Source: an uncultured Clostridia bacterium
Lineage (GTDB): Bacteria; Bacillota; Clostridia; TANB77; CAG-508
Direction: 5' to 3'
DNA: 43,684 nucleotides
Assembly: GCA_944390405.1 (NCBI GenBank)
Contig: CALXPS010000012.1
Span: 1 to 43,684, forward strand
Shown: one piece after another, positions 42,308-43,684 of the stretch
Numbering within the stretch: the stretch's first letter is position 1
Layout of the letters: each line of letters starts with the position of its first letter
Made by a program: the position numbers and the translations under genes
The notes under the pieces: generated by a model
What the model saw: only the letters and a program-made list of their open reading frames with translations
What the model was told of the DNA's origin: nothing
Database searches by the model: none

Positions 42308-42435
42308 CTTTCTTCTCCTTCCTCAAAATAATCTAATATTCTATGTGCTAATTCTTTTGCTTTATCTTCTTGTATCACTATTTGTAGTCCATCATATGTT
42401 ATTATTGCTTCTTCTTCATTAAAATTAATTACCAT
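42304..42435 (-). CDS. 43-residue protein, unknown
   Basis: VINFNEEEAIITYDGLQIVI, then a helix (QEDKAKELAHRILDYFEEGE). GGAGAA precedes the start and ATGA couples it to the YopX gene. The strand-strand-helix plan suggests a small folded protein. Confidence 0.6.
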   Translation of the reverse strand: MVINFNEEEAIITYDGLQIVIQEDKAKELAHRILDYFEEGEER

Positions 42436-42437
42436 CT

Positions 42438-42686
42438 TTATTCTCCTTCCTTCAATTCTTCGACAGTCTTAGTTGTCCAAATTGATAGTACTTTATAATC
42501 TATTTCTGTTTCTGGTGGTATAAAATCTACCATTAATCTGTCATACACATAATTCCATGTATCTTCTGGTGCTTTAAATCTTAAACTGTATTCTATGTTT
42601 TCTATGTTAGCCTCTATTTCTCCATATTCTTCATTTTCTTTTAGAACATTTTTTATTTGTTCTAAGACCTTAAATATATCTCTCAC
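42438..42686 (-). CDS. 82-residue early phage protein, unknown
   Basis: RDIFKVLEQIKNVLKENEEY, EANIENIEYSLRFKAPEDTW, then FIPPETEIDYKVLSIWTTKT. Amphipathic helices dominate and no catalytic motif is seen. It lies between the two YopX genes. Confidence 0.58.
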   Translation of the reverse strand: MRDIFKVLEQIKNVLKENEEYGEIEANIENIEYSLRFKAPEDTWNYVYDRLMVDFIPPETEIDYKVLSIWTTKTVEELKEGE

Positions 42687-42688
42687 TT

Positions 42689-43096
42689 TTATTCTCCTTT
42701 CTCTAACAATTCTGGGTTGTCATATATGTTGCCTATTACTTCTACAAGCAATATCTTATCTCTTACATTTATCGTCATTTCGTCGTATACTTTATTATTT
42801 AATACAAAACTTGCTCTTTCTTCACTATATTTAACTGTAAACACATCTTCTTTGTTTGTAATTCTGTCTTTAAATCTTATTATATCACCCTCATAGATTT
42901 CTTTTCCGTTTTTATCTTTTAGTCCTGCGTATTGCATAAAATCATATTGTTCATAATATTTTGAATTTAAAATTGTATTTATCATTCCAATATTGCTATT
43001 GTAACATCCGTCCCAATATCCACATGTGTCGTCTTCGTTATCGTATACCATTATGTTTTTTTCTCTATTCCATGCTCTAAATTTTATATCTCTCAT
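42689..43096 (-). CDS. YopX family protein, copy 2
   Basis: This 135-residue protein starts RDIKFRAWNREKNIMVYDNE, has YAGLKDKNGKEIYEGDIIRF and ends VIGNIYDNPELLEKGE. It is a diverged paralogue of the copy at 41864-42307, sharing the KDKNGKEIYEGDI core and the C-terminal GNIYDNPELL. Confidence 0.9.
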   Translation of the reverse strand: MRDIKFRAWNREKNIMVYDNEDDTCGYWDGCYNSNIGMINTILNSKYYEQYDFMQYAGLKDKNGKEIYEGDIIRFKDRITNKEDVFTVKYSEERASFVLNNKVYDEMTINVRDKILLVEVIGNIYDNPELLEKGE

Positions 43097-43118
43097 CTTT
43101 CTTCCTCTACTTTCTCGA

Positions 43119-43577
43119 CTAATCCTGTTTCATAAAAACTAGCCAATGTGTTTTACTTCTTTTATTTCCTAAAAGTGGTTTATAATCTATAACATCTAAA
43201 ATTTCTTTCAATTTTATTTGTTCTTCATTCCATTTAAAGACCAATATACCATTTGTTTTTAATACTCTCATACATTCTTTAAAACCTTGTTTTATATCTT
43301 CTCTCCAATTTATATCTAATTTTCCGTATTTTTTGGCCAACCAAGATTTTTCTCCGACTTTTAGTAAATGTGGTGGGTCGAAAATTACTAGATGAAATGT
43401 ATTATCTTTAAATGGTATGTTTCTGAAATCGGCCACTATATCTGGATTAATTTCTAATTTCCTGCCGTCACACAAAACGTCTTCTAATTTTCTGTTATCC
43501 ATATATATTGTTTCTTTATTTTTTTTATCAAACCAAAACATTCGACTTCCACAACATACATCTAGTATCTTTTTCAT
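43119..43577 (-). CDS. SAM-dependent methyltransferase
   Basis: This 152-residue class I fold has a motif I variant LDVCCGSRMFWFDKKN, DFRNIPFKDNTFHLVIFDPP with catalytic-type DPPH, and LKTNGILVFKWNEEQIKLKE. The DPPH motif and short length suggest an N6-adenine or related methyltransferase without a target-recognition domain, typical of phage early regions. The ATG overlaps the previous gene as ATGA. Confidence 0.8.
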   Translation of the reverse strand: MKKILDVCCGSRMFWFDKKNKETIYMDNRKLEDVLCDGRKLEINPDIVADFRNIPFKDNTFHLVIFDPPHLLKVGEKSWLAKKYGKLDINWREDIKQGFKECMRVLKTNGILVFKWNEEQIKLKEILDVIDYKPLLGNKRSKTHWLVFMKQD

Positions 43578-43684
43578 TCTCTCACCAACTTTCTTATTTT
43601 TGTTCTATTTTTATACTTTTTTAATAAACTTGTACTAGTTTTTGTGCTTAAGTTTGTTAATTTGTGTCTATTCTTTAACTTTTT
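43574..43684 (-). CDS. C-terminal end of a basic protein (partial, runs off window)
   Basis: The frame is open from the window edge to the TGA at 43574 and ends NRTKIRKLVRE. It overlaps the methyltransferase start (ATGA), the usual coupling in this operon. Lys/Arg-rich; family unknown because only 36 residues are visible. Confidence 0.5.
   Translation of the reverse strand, partial: KKLKNRHKLTNLSTKTSTSLLKKYKNRTKIRKLVRE

Noticed and set aside
1..43684. CRISPR arrays, rRNA genes and intact insertion sequences
   Set aside because: No regularly spaced repeats, rRNA motifs or transposase domains were seen.

Overview
The window looks like a chromosomal segment of a low-GC, spore-forming Bacillota (Clostridia-type) bacterium carrying most of an integrated siphophage. 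Support for this: very AT-rich coding sequence, strong AAGGAGG-type ribosome sites, an SpoVB/YtgP-family flippase, a BofC-like protein, Gram-positive surface proteins, and an HK97-type head/tail cluster.

Layout. 1-14.6 kb is host chromosome: an ECF sigma factor with a membrane partner (262-1618) behind an ECF-type promoter, a 1450-residue thioester/Cna-B-like surface protein (1839-6191), a Gly-Cys-Lys tRNA cluster (6679-7015), then a leftward run of BofC-like, ComEC, SH3-repeat, AI-2E-family, exonuclease III and SpoVB-like genes. 14.7-17.1 kb is a small accessory/regulatory block: an Xre-type HTH protein, a ribbon-helix-helix protein with two matching palindromic operators, an AP2 protein and two convergent structured small RNA genes. 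From 17.2 kb to the window end (43684) is a leftward prophage: lysis genes, tail tip/fibre, tape measure, tail chaperones, head-tail connectors, capsid, protease, portal, terminase, a ParB-methyltransferase, HNH genes, two glycosyltransferases, late-regulator-like genes, RtcB, YopX proteins and a second methyltransferase. No integrase was seen, so the prophage probably continues beyond the right edge.

The main discovery candidate is a decoding anomaly. Ten genes appear broken by a single extra base, with twelve interruptions in total. In all twelve, the base is a C immediately 5' of a GGN glycine codon, so the ribosome meets an in-frame CGG. Skipping that C (reading CGGN as one residue) restores a full-length protein every time, and the lengths close exactly to a multiple of three between start and stop. 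On a by-eye scan of all credible genes I found no in-frame CGG used as an ordinary arginine codon, while dozens of CGG trinucleotides in the other two phases cause no break. Preceding codons are all different in kind (CAA, TTA, GAA, ATA, AAA, GCT, ATA, CCG, AAT, AAG, GTT, GAA). At several sites family conservation demands Gly (DVGQGD in ComEC, LG in AP2, the Gly before the HNH core). This suggests that CGG is not a normal codon here and that CGGN is decoded as Gly, by a four-base-reading tRNA-Gly or by +1 shifting at an unassigned codon. A systematic sequencing artefact must be excluded first. One site lies in a host gene (comEC) and eleven in accessory/phage genes, including terminase, distal tail protein, tail fibre and two regulators.

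Other notable signals are a separate +1-type frameshift in the tail-chaperone gene, three tandem hairpins with an identical loop but different stems just before the capsid gene, an RtcB RNA ligase and a pair of glycosyltransferases in the prophage, and a membrane-anchored cargo gene inserted between tail genes.
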